From: Sphingomonas telluris
GTDB lineage: Bacteria > Pseudomonadota > Alphaproteobacteria > Sphingomonadales > Sphingomonadaceae
DNA length: 64,000 nt
NCBI RefSeq assembly: GCF_022568775.1
Contig: NZ_JAKZHW010000002.1
Location: 1 to 64,000 of the forward strand
Direction: 5' to 3'
Both the position numbers and the translations under genes were made by a program. Under the pieces are notes generated by a model. That model saw nothing but the letters and a program-made list of their open reading frames with translations, had not been told where the DNA came from and made no database searches. Below are positions 16,782-25,014 of this stretch, in pieces. The number at the start of each line of letters is the position of its first letter. Position 1 is the first letter of the stretch.

Positions 16782-18292
16782 CGGTTGTGCGCCGCGAGGC
16801 TCGAGGCACGGACTGCATCGCGACTAAACACCTCCGGCTCAGGGGCGCCGCTGGCCCAAGGATCCGCCTCCCGTGGGAAGAAGTTCAGGTTCCTCTTGGT
16901 GTATGGCATTCGTGCGAAGTCGAGCCGCAGCGTCCCTGGCGAGGTCACATGCCAGAGGTGATCAGCGTCGGCTCGAAACCCGGCCTGGTAGTGGTTGCTC
17001 GACTTCACGACGATCAGCCGCCTGTCCTCGAGCGGGATGCCGAGCCCGGTGAAAGCGTCGCGCTCGTAGACTTGGGTTCTGATCGAGCACACGGCGATGT
17101 CGATCCCCCGCGAATGCAGCCAGACGGAACGGCCCATCGGCTGCCTCTGCCCAAACACTCCGGCGCTATGGTTTTCGACGACACCTCTGACCTCGACTTC
17201 GAGATCGATCGGCTCCCCCGAAGTCGGGCCGCATTTCCCGCCAAGTCGCACATCAAGGATCGCCCCAACGCCGGCCTCTGCGCAGACCTGCGCGACGAGC
17301 GGATCCCAGAAAGCGCCGATGACGACATCACTCAGTTCACGCTCCAGCAGCGCGCGGAGGATGAACGTGCTGTCTCCCGGAGCGCCGCCGCCCGGGTTGT
17401 CGGCGAAATCGCCCAGCACGACCTGTCCGTTCGACTGACGAAGCCGATCGATGGAGTCATCGACCCCCGGGTAGTCGGGAAGCAGCGCGTGGCGTTGCTC
17501 GTAAAGCGTGGCGGCGACGTCCCGGGCCACGGTCACGGCCGCGTCTTCATCCTGATCCGCGTAGACCAGGACCCTGGTCCCAACGTCCTCCACGTCGGCC
17601 CAAGGGAAACCGTGAGCGAGGCTCATCGACAGGATTGGACCTGTTTCAGCCGCCGTCAGCCCGTCAACGATCTGGCGCATCGGCGGATCGAAAGTCGGAT
17701 AAAAGCCGACCATCTTGGTGTCCAAGAGGACCGCGACCGGGGCGACCTCGCCGAGCGCAATGCGGCGGCAGAGCGCGTAGAGTTCCCGCGCGCGATCGTC
17801 GAAATCGATGTGCGGATACTCTTTGGCGATGATGATGACATCTGCCTCTGACACCATCTGCGAAGTGAGGTGACAGTGAGGATCTAACTCGACCCCTACG
17901 ACGGCATTCGGAGCGATCCCGCGTACGCGCGTTATGAGATCGCCCTCACAATCGTCGTAACCCTGCGCGACCATTGCGCCGTGAAGCATCAGGACGACGA
18001 TATCGACAGCACCGGCGGCGCTTAGATCGTCCAGAATTGTGTCGCGGAGACGCTCATAAACGGCGCGCACCGTCGGGCCGCCCGGCTGTGCGAAGCTCGT
18101 GATCGTCTCGACCACGTCGCATCCGTCGGCCTCGGCACAGCTACGGAAGACTTTCAGAGGCCCACCCAGCGGCGAGCTGTCGTTGAGCGACGTATCGCGT
18201 CCAATGCCATATTCCTCGAAAGCGGACAGCGCCGTCGGAAACGGTGCGAAGGTGTTGGTTTCGGTCGCGAGACCGCCGATGAAGACGCGCAT
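16778..18292 (-). CDS. M81 family (MlrC-like) metallopeptidase
   Basis: A 504-residue member of the microcystinase C family. The N-terminal GGLATETNTFAP has the conserved Glu, and VGVELDPHCHLTSQM gives the D-x-H-x-H metal site. ADNPGGGAPGDSTFILRALL is a family hallmark, and VVKSSNHYQAGF holds the third conserved His. Known MlrC proteins cleave the linear tetrapeptide made during microcystin breakdown in sphingomonads; many M81 members have unknown substrates. It heads the leftward run of five genes and is divergent from the D-aminopeptidase-like gene across an operator-like palindrome. Confidence 0.88.
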   Translation of the reverse strand: MRVFIGGLATETNTFAPFPTALSAFEEYGIGRDTSLNDSSPLGGPLKVFRSCAEADGCDVVETITSFAQPGGPTVRAVYERLRDTILDDLSAAGAVDIVVLMLHGAMVAQGYDDCEGDLITRVRGIAPNAVVGVELDPHCHLTSQMVSEADVIIIAKEYPHIDFDDRARELYALCRRIALGEVAPVAVLLDTKMVGFYPTFDPPMRQIVDGLTAAETGPILSMSLAHGFPWADVEDVGTRVLVYADQDEDAAVTVARDVAATLYEQRHALLPDYPGVDDSIDRLRQSNGQVVLGDFADNPGGGAPGDSTFILRALLERELSDVVIGAFWDPLVAQVCAEAGVGAILDVRLGGKCGPTSGEPIDLEVEVRGVVENHSAGVFGQRQPMGRSVWLHSRGIDIAVCSIRTQVYERDAFTGLGIPLEDRRLIVVKSSNHYQAGFRADADHLWHVTSPGTLRLDFARMPYTKRNLNFFPREADPWASGAPEPEVFSRDAVRASSLAAHNR

Positions 18293-18440
18293 GGATGCTT
18301 CCCGATCAGTCTTCCAGCGCCCGCCAGGTGGGCGCGGCGACTAGCACGGATGTGGAGCCTGGCTTTGTAGTGCTCATACGAATGGCGAACTCAGCATCGG
18401 TCAGGATCAAGCCGTTCATCCTCAGCTATGCAGAAATATC

Positions 18441-18454
18441 ATACAGTAGTGTAT
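18441..18454. promoter_or_regulatory. palindromic operator, ATACA-GTAG-TGTAT
   Basis: Half-sites ATACA and TGTAT are separated by four bases, the same geometry as the site at 11374-11387. It lies between the divergent M81 and D-aminopeptidase-like genes, 55 bases before the latter's likely start at 18510. It is inferred to bind the island's TetR protein. Confidence 0.65.
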
Positions 18455-18509
18455 ATTGACTTGACCCGGATCAAAAGGGAAGACGCAATCTGCGCGAAGG
18501 AGGATGCCC

Positions 18510-20102
18510 ATGACCGACGTCCTAACTGAAGAGATGTCGTTGCAGCCCGGTTCGCGGGGAGCAGCTCGCGTCGATCCCGCCGAACTAGATAAGCTGCTCG
18601 ATCCTTTTGACCGGACTGGTCAGCCAGGATTCGCGGTCGGAGTCAGCCTTGGAGGGGTGCCGCTATATCGCCGTGGAGTGGGCACCGCGAGTGTAGAGCT
18701 CCCGATTGCCCTGTCCCCACAAATTCGGATGCGCATCGGATCGACAACCAAGCAGTTCTGCGCCCTCGCCATCATGCTTTTGGCCGAAGACGGGCAGCTC
18801 AGTATCGAGGATACGCCGCGTAAGTATGTCCCGGAGCTGCCGGATTGGGCGGATGAGTTCACCATCCGCCAGCTCCTCTCCCACACGAGCGGAATGCGGG
18901 ACAGCTTCGATCTTCTGTTTCAGACATGCGGACCCGGAATAGTGACGCCGCCCGACACACCGCTGAAGATGCTGCTCGATTTCGATGACCTGAATTACAC
19001 GCCGGGAGCCAGCTGGCGCTACAACAATAGCGGCTATGTCCTGCTCAGCGAGATCGTTGAACGCGTAAGCGGACAGACTTTCGGTGATTTCCTCCGCACC
19101 CGCATCCTCGAGCCCGTTGGAATGTACCAAAGCCTCCTCCGCCCCCTCGACACGGACATGTTGTCGAACAGCGCCTCGCTTCACTCGCCCCTGCCGGGTG
19201 GCGGTTGGTCGAGGGGCGTGTTCGGCGTCCCACTCCGCGGCGAAGGGGGCCTGGTGTCGACCGTTGACGACATGCTCCAGTGGCTCAGGCACATGTCTGA
19301 CCCAGTGGTCGGCAGCCATGACAGCTGGCAGCAGATGCGCACGGCCTGCTCCACCCACGGCTATGGGTTCGGACTGTTCATGCAGAAGCATCGTGGTCTC
19401 GACACGGTACATCACGCCGGCGCAGTCGCGGGCGGAAGCAGTCAGGCGCTCAAAGTTGTCGACTACGACCTCGACATTGTCGTGCTGAACAATAACGGCC
19501 TGAACGTCCTGGCGATGTACCAGCTCGTGGACGCCATCATCGACGCGTGCGTGCCAGGCCTGCCTCCCATTCCGGCGGATAGCGGAGCAACCCCGTTAGG
19601 TGGGACTTTCTACTCAAAGGCCACTGGGCGCGTGATGGCCCTCATCCCGCACGAGGGAGCTCAACTGGTGAACCTTTCCGGAATGATGCTGCCGACCAAC
19701 CGGGACTCGGACGGCGGGATCACGGTCCAGATTGTTCCTACTGACCTTGTCATTCGCCCAGACACCGAAGGGTCCAGGCTGGAAGTTCGTGAGTTTGGAT
19801 CCGACGATATACTTGACCGAATAGAGCCTTCACCGGGCGAATCTCTCGACGAGTGGGTCGGCGACTACAGCATCGTTCCCGGAAAGATTTCGGCTGCCTT
19901 GTCCCGTAGCGGCGACGGGTTCCAACTCAGTCTCGTTAACGGCCTGGGATCTCTGACCTATCCTCTTGTGCCCTTGGGCCCGCGACTCTGGCAAATGGTG
20001 TCGCCAGTGCCGATGCCGCTAGGTGGGACTCTGGAATTCGAAGAAGGAGCATTCCTGTTCTCAACCGCTAGCACCACACGCCTGCGGTTTCATCGTTCCT
20101 AA
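18510..20102 (+). CDS. D-aminopeptidase/MlrB-like serine hydrolase
   Basis: The protein has 530 residues from the ATG at 18510, which is better spaced from AAGGAGG (18497-18503) than the ATG at 18504. The beta-lactamase fold motifs are complete: Ser78-Thr-Thr-Lys81, Tyr171-Asn-Asn173 and His302-Ala-Gly304. About 190 further residues form two beta-rich domains (LSGMMLPTNRDSDGG and GESLDEWVGDYSIVPG regions). This three-domain length matches Ochrobactrum D-aminopeptidase and the microcystin-pathway MlrB. It should release N-terminal residues from short peptides, D-residues if it follows DAP. There is no signal peptide. It is divergent from the M81 gene across a shared operator. Confidence 0.83.
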   Translation: MTDVLTEEMSLQPGSRGAARVDPAELDKLLDPFDRTGQPGFAVGVSLGGVPLYRRGVGTASVELPIALSPQIRMRIGSTTKQFCALAIMLLAEDGQLSIEDTPRKYVPELPDWADEFTIRQLLSHTSGMRDSFDLLFQTCGPGIVTPPDTPLKMLLDFDDLNYTPGASWRYNNSGYVLLSEIVERVSGQTFGDFLRTRILEPVGMYQSLLRPLDTDMLSNSASLHSPLPGGGWSRGVFGVPLRGEGGLVSTVDDMLQWLRHMSDPVVGSHDSWQQMRTACSTHGYGFGLFMQKHRGLDTVHHAGAVAGGSSQALKVVDYDLDIVVLNNNGLNVLAMYQLVDAIIDACVPGLPPIPADSGATPLGGTFYSKATGRVMALIPHEGAQLVNLSGMMLPTNRDSDGGITVQIVPTDLVIRPDTEGSRLEVREFGSDDILDRIEPSPGESLDEWVGDYSIVPGKISAALSRSGDGFQLSLVNGLGSLTYPLVPLGPRLWQMVSPVPMPLGGTLEFEEGAFLFSTASTTRLRFHRS

Positions 20103-20150
20103 TGCTTTACGGAATGCCGTCCCGGTCTTTGCCCATCGAAGGAATTGCAG

Positions 20151-20309
20151 ATGGCGAATAAGCGAGAGCCCTGGCAGACCCGCTGGGGATTTGGCGAACC
20201 AGACACCCCGGGCGAGGATGACGCCAAGCTATGCCCACATTGCGGATCAGATCTCGGCGATCCTTCAAACAAATGTCACAACTGCCAATCCCGGCGATCA
20301 CCTGACTGA
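20151..20309 (+). CDS. 52-residue zinc-ribbon protein
   Basis: The ATG at 20151 follows GAAGGAATTGCAG, a good ribosome-binding site 48 bases after the serine hydrolase stop. The 52-residue product starts MANKREPWQTRWGFGEPDTP and has two knuckles, C28-PH-C31 and C42-HN-C45, which would bind one zinc. The tail is basic (SRRSPD). No family is recognised; it looks like a miniature zinc ribbon of the kind that helps a larger enzyme or binds nucleic acid. The motif and the ribosome-binding site together make it more likely real than chance. Confidence 0.6.
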   Translation: MANKREPWQTRWGFGEPDTPGEDDAKLCPHCGSDLGDPSNKCHNCQSRRSPD

Positions 20310-20370
20310 ACCTGCGAGCGGTTTGAAAGACCTGTTAGCAATCTCCTCGCCAGATAAATCAGTAGATTGC

Positions 20371-20394
20371 GTCCGCTTTGCATCGAAAACAGAC
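20371..20394 (+). repeat. REP-like palindromic repeat, degenerate copy
   Basis: GTCCGCTTTGCATCGAAAACAGAC has imperfect outer arms (GTCCG and CAGAC) and resembles the GCTTT-GGTCGAAAGC core of the copies at 22653 and 24081. It lies in the gap before the second serine hydrolase. Confidence 0.3.
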
Positions 20395-20510
20395 ACTGTG
20401 CTGACCTTGGGAAACTGCCCTGCTTGGCGCTCTTGTGTCTGCACTGGACCGGGTCAATACAGCGGATCGCGACGGTAGCTGGGCTGGCAGCTTGTCGAGG
20501 GGGATTTGAG

Positions 20511-22529
20511 ATGGCGCTATCGATTTCGCGCTGGGCCAAGGAACTCGTTAGCAAGGCCGCTGTGGGTGCGGCGGGACTGATTGCAGTTATTTCGCTTCCG
20601 CTGCTCGCGCAAACGCGAACTCCGCAGCCGCTGTCCCCCGTTGCCGAGACGGCGAGGCCAGACGTCGCCGTTCCTACAAGCGAACCGTCGCTGCCTACGG
20701 GCCGGTCGTTAACCGCCGACGACGTCAATGCCTGGCTTGACGGCTACATGCCCTATGCACTCGGCAAGGGTCAGATCCCGGGCGCCGTTGTCGTGGTCGT
20801 CAAGGACGGCCAGATCCTTACTCAGCGCGGATACGGCTTCTCTGACGTTGCCAAACAGAAGCCGGTCGACCCGCGCATCACCCTGTTTCGGCCCGGATCG
20901 ATCTCCAAACTGTTCACCTGGACCGCGGTCATGCAGCAGGTCGAGCAGGGCAAGATCGACCTCGATGCGGACGTCAACAAGTACCTCGACTTCAAGATCC
21001 CGCCCTATCAGGGCAAGCCAATCACGATGCGCAATATCATGACGCATACGTCGGGCTTCGAAGAGCAGATCAAAGACCTGATCGTGACCGATGAAAAACA
21101 GTATGTTCCGTACGAGAAGCTGCTGAAACGCTGGGTGCCGCACCGCATCTATGCGCCGGGTGAAGTGCCGGCCTATTCCAATTATGCCACCTCGCTTGCC
21201 GGCTACATCGTGCAGCGCGTCTCGGGCGAGCAGTTCGATGCCTATGTAGAGCGGCACATCCTTGCGCCCCTGGGAATGACGCATTCCACCTTCCGCCAGC
21301 CCGTGCCGGCCAATCTGAGGCCATTCGTTTCGGAGGGTTATGTTCCTGGGCAGGACAAGCCCTACGGCTACGAATATGTCAGTTCGGCTCCAGCGGGCGC
21401 CCTTTCGGCAACCGGCGAGGATATGGGCCGCTTCATGATCGCCCATCTGCAGAACGGCGCAGGTCTCCTGAAGCCGGAGACGGCGCAGCTAATGCATTCG
21501 CCCGCCAACCGGTCGATTCAAGGGCTCCACGGCATGTGCCTTGGCTTTTACGAGGACGATATCAACGGGCGCCGGATCATCGCGCACGCCGGCGATACGA
21601 GCGCCTTCCACAGCGACCTTAACCTGTTCCTCAACGAGGGCGTGGGCATCTACATCTCCATGAACAGCCCGGGCAAGGAGGCTTCCGCCTATTCCGTGCG
21701 CGGCACTCTCCTCCAGGAGTTCGCGGACCGATACTTCCCCGCTGCGAAACCCAAGCCGCAGGCGCTCGATAGCAAGACGGCTCGCGAGAATGCCGAGAAG
21801 TTGGCGGGCACCTGGACGAGCTCGCGCCGGATAGATTCGAGCTTCCTCTCGGTCGCCAATCTGTTCAGCCAAAACAAGATCAGCGTGGGCAAGGACGGCC
21901 AATTGATTGCGCCCGTCGCCGACATCCTCCAGGCGAGACCATCAAAGTGGATCGCGGTAGGGCCTATGCTTTGGCGCGACGCCTACAGCCATGAACTGCT
22001 CGGCGCGAAGCTGTCGGACGGAAAGGTCACGCAGATCAGCGTCAGCACCATCGCGCCGTTCACGGTCTTGCTGCCGACGCCCTGGTACCTGAATTCGGCC
22101 TGGCTACTGCCTCTCCTGTATCTAAGCCTTGCAGTGCTTGTGATCACCATGCTGCTATGGCCGACCCGAGCGATCGTCCGTCGGCGCTTCGGCGCCACGC
22201 TGGCGCTCGAAGGCCGCGACCTTCGCGCGTTCCGGTGGAGCCGCATCTCGGCGGTCGCGATCATTGCCGTTCTGATCAGTTGGTTCATCACCGTGTCCCT
22301 GATCTTCAAGGACATGGATCTCAGCGCGCTTATTCTGTTGATGGGATTCCTCAGCCTGGTCGCCTTTGTAGGCGGTTTCCTGGCAATGCTCTGGTATGCC
22401 TTGAGGGTCTGGCAGAGCGGCGCGCGCTGGCCGGCCAAGGTGTGGAGCATCGCGCTGGTGATTGCCTCCGCGACTGTCCTTCACATCGCGATCAACTTTC
22501 ACCTGATCGGCTTCAGAACGAACTTCTGA
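20511..22529 (+). CDS. serine beta-lactamase-like hydrolase with C-terminal membrane domain
   Basis: A 672-residue protein from the ATG at 20511 (preceded by GAGGGGGAT). An N-terminal hydrophobic segment (LIAVISLPLLAQ) is a signal or anchor. The class C beta-lactamase-like domain follows, with Ser130-Ile-Ser-Lys133, YSN in VPAYSNYATS and HAG in IIAHAGDTSAF. The last 170 residues contain about four membrane helices (around LPLLYLSLAVLVITMLL, VAIIAVLISWFITVSLI, LSLVAFVGGFLAML and IALVIASATVLHIAI). The catalytic domain should face the periplasm. Likely a peptidase or esterase of the penicillin-binding-protein-like family; substrate unknown. It does not share the DAP-type tail of the gene at 18510. 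Confidence 0.85.
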   Translation: MALSISRWAKELVSKAAVGAAGLIAVISLPLLAQTRTPQPLSPVAETARPDVAVPTSEPSLPTGRSLTADDVNAWLDGYMPYALGKGQIPGAVVVVVKDGQILTQRGYGFSDVAKQKPVDPRITLFRPGSISKLFTWTAVMQQVEQGKIDLDADVNKYLDFKIPPYQGKPITMRNIMTHTSGFEEQIKDLIVTDEKQYVPYEKLLKRWVPHRIYAPGEVPAYSNYATSLAGYIVQRVSGEQFDAYVERHILAPLGMTHSTFRQPVPANLRPFVSEGYVPGQDKPYGYEYVSSAPAGALSATGEDMGRFMIAHLQNGAGLLKPETAQLMHSPANRSIQGLHGMCLGFYEDDINGRRIIAHAGDTSAFHSDLNLFLNEGVGIYISMNSPGKEASAYSVRGTLLQEFADRYFPAAKPKPQALDSKTARENAEKLAGTWTSSRRIDSSFLSVANLFSQNKISVGKDGQLIAPVADILQARPSKWIAVGPMLWRDAYSHELLGAKLSDGKVTQISVSTIAPFTVLLPTPWYLNSAWLLPLLYLSLAVLVITMLLWPTRAIVRRRFGATLALEGRDLRAFRWSRISAVAIIAVLISWFITVSLIFKDMDLSALILLMGFLSLVAFVGGFLAMLWYALRVWQSGARWPAKVWSIALVIASATVLHIAINFHLIGFRTNF

Positions 22530-22652
22530 TCGGCGTATACTCCGCTGATGTCCTGATCTCGAACCTAGCGATCGGCTCTATCTTGGCTCTCGACCGCAGC
22601 GGTTTTGATAGGACCCAATCATAACCGCCGGTAAATAAGTCGCGGCATTCGC

Positions 22653-22685
22653 GATGACCGCTTTGGGTCGAAAGCTACCGCTAAG
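22653..22685 (+). repeat. REP-like palindromic repeat, copy with GGGTCGAAAGC core
   Basis: GACCGCTTTGGGTCGAAAG is followed by CTACCGCTAAG. The GGGTCGAAAGC core is shared with the copies at 1050 (minus strand) and 25594. It overlaps the stop codon of the NrtS-like gene. Confidence 0.5.
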
Positions 22686-22902
22686 AAGGGTTTCGAAACG
22701 CGGCGAAGCTCCCATAGCTCGCGACTAGGAAGGGCACGACATAGGTGAGCCCAAGCTTCCAAATGACCGGCCACTTGCCTGAGAGCATCTCGGGACCTTG
22801 GTTTATGAGATTGAGCGCTGTCCCGACAACAAGCGCGACCATGAGCGAGCGCCTGAGGGAGTTGCCGGTCAGAGTGCGCCTTGCAGCTTCGCGAACTTCC
22901 AT
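22681..22902 (-). CDS. NrtS-like small membrane protein
   Basis: A 73-residue protein with two hydrophobic segments. The pattern ALVVGTALNLINQGPEMLSG followed by KLGLTYVVPFLVASYGS closely follows the NrtS domain (nitrate/nitrite transporter NrtS), where VVGT-LNLINQG and LTY-VPY--S-YGA are the hallmarks. In its founding context NrtS pairs form a nitrate/nitrite transporter, but most copies stand alone, as here. No nitrate genes lie nearby. The start at 22902 (MEVREAARRTLTG) gives a basic cytoplasmic N-terminus. Confidence 0.7.
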   Translation of the reverse strand: MEVREAARRTLTGNSLRRSLMVALVVGTALNLINQGPEMLSGKWPVIWKLGLTYVVPFLVASYGSFAAFRNPS

Positions 22903-23028
22903 GCGCGACCTGATAGGTCCGGCGCGTGCGACCGCAATGGCCGTCAGCCCGCTCTAGGCTTCAAGGTTGAACTGTCTGCGAAGAGATGACAGCTTCGATT
23001 TCGTTTGAGGCAACGACTGGGAGGGGCA

Positions 23029-24069
23029 GTGCGGCGCTTATCTTTCGGCTTGATCGCCGCGATCGCAGTAGCATCGGCAAGCCCTGCAACAGCTAATACT
23101 GACGCAAGAGACGGGACACTTCTCGGCTCACGACCGTGTCCCTCGAACTCCGTGAGGAGCTACGAAGACTACCTAAGATCTGTGGGCGCAGAGTTGGACA
23201 GTGAAGCAGCGTACGCTCGGCAAGAGAGCAAGGACATGCCGAGGATTAGCGAAGCGCGCCTTGTAGCTTCGCTACCCACCCGCGAAGAGGTCGAGGAGCA
23301 CCTCGCATTTCGGGGTTTCGAGTGCCGGGTCATCACCTACGCGAGTGGGGGGCTGAAGATTGCCGGCCTCCTCTGGAAGCCGATCGATACGACCGGAAAG
23401 AAGCATCCGCTCATTATCGCCTTGAGGGGCGGCAATAATAAATTCGGACCCATGGAGCCTTGGCGGTACTGGGGCTGGCACGATTTTCTCAAAGCCGGCT
23501 ACGTCGTGCTTTCCTCTCAATACCGTGGCGGTCCTGGAAGCGAGGGCAGCGACACCTTTGGCAGTGAAGCAGATCTAAACGATGTCCCGAACCTGATCCC
23601 ACTGGCGAAGAGCTTGGGCTACGTGGACACGGATCAAGTCTTTGCTCACGGCGGCTCTCGCGGCGGTATGGAACTGTATATGCTCGCGCACACGGGCCTT
23701 CCGTTAATTGCGATGGCCATCCGTGCCGGCCTGGCCGATATTCGAAGGGCTTTTGAGGCAAGACCTAAAGGCCTCGGCTCGCTGACCGAGATGATGACCG
23801 ATTACTCGGCTGATCCCGATGCCGCCTTGGACCGTCGATCTGCCGTCAAATGGGCGTCTGAACTGAAGGTGCCGACGATCATCTTTCACGGCACAGATGA
23901 TTGGCGGCTATCTCCACAAGACTCCCTAGACGTGGCCAATGAATTGCAGCGGGCGCACATCCCTTACGAGTTACACCTCTACGAGGCGGACACCCATGCA
24001 ATCGACCTAAACCAGGCTGACATGATCAAGCATACACTCGCTTTCTTCGAGAGTAGGCAAACGCGCTAA
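23029..24069 (+). CDS. secreted alpha/beta hydrolase, prolyl-oligopeptidase-like
   Basis: The GTG at 23029, preceded by GGGAGGGG, gives a 346-residue protein with a signal peptide (VRRLSFGLIAAIAVASASPA). The frame also has a TTG at 23005. The hydrolase domain begins near residue 100 (KKHPLIIALRGGNN). The nucleophile is the Ser of FAHGGSRGGMELYML, the Asp lies in IIFHGTDDWRLSPQ, and the His in YEADTHAIDLN, giving an S9-type triad. An oxyanion tyrosine is likely at SSQYRGG. Expected location is the periplasm or outside the cell. Substrate unknown. Confidence 0.8.
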   Translation: MRRLSFGLIAAIAVASASPATANTDARDGTLLGSRPCPSNSVRSYEDYLRSVGAELDSEAAYARQESKDMPRISEARLVASLPTREEVEEHLAFRGFECRVITYASGGLKIAGLLWKPIDTTGKKHPLIIALRGGNNKFGPMEPWRYWGWHDFLKAGYVVLSSQYRGGPGSEGSDTFGSEADLNDVPNLIPLAKSLGYVDTDQVFAHGGSRGGMELYMLAHTGLPLIAMAIRAGLADIRRAFEARPKGLGSLTEMMTDYSADPDAALDRRSAVKWASELKVPTIIFHGTDDWRLSPQDSLDVANELQRAHIPYELHLYEADTHAIDLNQADMIKHTLAFFESRQTR

Positions 24070-24080
24070 CGCCTTTGCTA

Positions 24081-24107
24081 TGTCTGCTTTGGGTGGAAGG
24101 CGGACGT
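24081..24107 (+). repeat. REP-like palindromic repeat, copy with GGGTGGAAGGC core
   Basis: TGTCTGCTTTGGGTGGAAGG is followed by CGGACGT, with partial dyad symmetry around TGGGT. It lies 12 bases after the stop of the hydrolase gene and before the convergent sigma factor gene. Confidence 0.5.
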
Positions 24108-24135
24108 TCCCTCGGCGGCTGCCACTTTCGCATTG

Positions 24136-25014
24136 TCAGGCCATTTGCTCGGCCAGTATCGCTTCGACATGGCGCAACTTATCCGGGTTGCGTACGATGT
24201 AGAGCGCGGTGATCTTTCCGCCGCGGACTTCGAGCGCCGTGGTCTGCAGCACCTCTCCTCGATCGATGCTAACGAAGCCGGGCAGGCCATCGATCATCAC
24301 GTTGCGTAGCAGTTGCGGCCGATACGCAGCCTTTCGCGCCAGCCCTTGAAAAAGGCGCAGGACCCGGTCAATTCCGCGGACGACGTTGCGGAAGGCAAGG
24401 ACCTTGCCGCCCCCGTCGGAAAAGACAGCGACCTCGTCGGCAAGGATACCGCTCAACATCTTGATGTCGCCTTTAGTGCTGGCCTCATGGAAGGCCCGCA
24501 CGAGTTCCGACGCGCTTTGCGGCGAAAGCGTAAAGCGCGGTCGCGCCTCGCGGACGTGGCGGCGGGCGCGGGATGCGAGCTGTCGAACCGCTGCAGGCTC
24601 GCGTTCCAGCGTAGCCGCGACTTCGTTCAGCGGTGTTTCGAAGATGTCATGCAGCAGGAAAGCGGCGCGCTCGAGGGGGGAGAGCCTCTCCATGGCCATC
24701 ATGAGCGTCAGGGTAACGTCGTCCGCGATGGCCTCCTCGCCGGCTTGCTGCAACAGCGGCTCCGGCAACCAGGCGCCGACATATTCCTCGCGCCGCGCCC
24801 GCGCCGATTTCAGCTGGTCGAGGCACAAGCGGGTCACGATCCGGGTGAGATAAGCCGCCGGCAAGTCGACTCCGCCGCTTATTGCTGCCCAGCGCGGCCA
24901 GGCATCCTGCACCACATCCTCGGCCTCGCTCAGCGTCCCTAGCATGCGGTAAGCGAGGCGCAGCAACCGCGGCCGCTGCGCCTCGAAATCGGCTAGGCGC
25001 TGGTCAGGCGGCAT
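24136..25014 (-). CDS. ECF41-type RNA polymerase sigma factor with SnoaL-like tail
   Basis: The protein has 292 residues from MPPDQRLADFEAQRP at 25014; a longer frame lacks coding character. Region 2 (LRLAYRMLGTLSEAEDVVQDAW) and region 4 (LSPLERAAFLLHDIFETPLNEVA, then AVRQLASRARRHV) are standard. Two ECF41 hallmarks are present: WLPEP in the linker between regions 2 and 4, and DGGGK in the C-terminal SnoaL-like domain, which tunes activity in ECF41 proteins. It starts 11 bases inside the end of the CMD gene, so the two form an operon. It probably drives the promoter at 25510-25543, making the pair autoregulated. Confidence 0.9.
   Translation of the reverse strand: MPPDQRLADFEAQRPRLLRLAYRMLGTLSEAEDVVQDAWPRWAAISGGVDLPAAYLTRIVTRLCLDQLKSARARREEYVGAWLPEPLLQQAGEEAIADDVTLTLMMAMERLSPLERAAFLLHDIFETPLNEVAATLEREPAAVRQLASRARRHVREARPRFTLSPQSASELVRAFHEASTKGDIKMLSGILADEVAVFSDGGGKVLAFRNVVRGIDRVLRLFQGLARKAAYRPQLLRNVMIDGLPGFVSIDRGEVLQTTALEVRGGKITALYIVRNPDKLRHVEAILAEQMA

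Noticed and set aside
15561..16961. 466-codon frame on the plus strand
   Set aside because: It lies opposite the amidohydrolase and M81 genes, and no motif is found.
3754..20102. Complete microcystin (mlr) gene cluster
   Set aside because: MlrB-like and MlrC-like proteins are present, but there is no CPBP-type MlrA and the transporter is MFS, not PTR2. The similarity is of family, not of a proven pathway.
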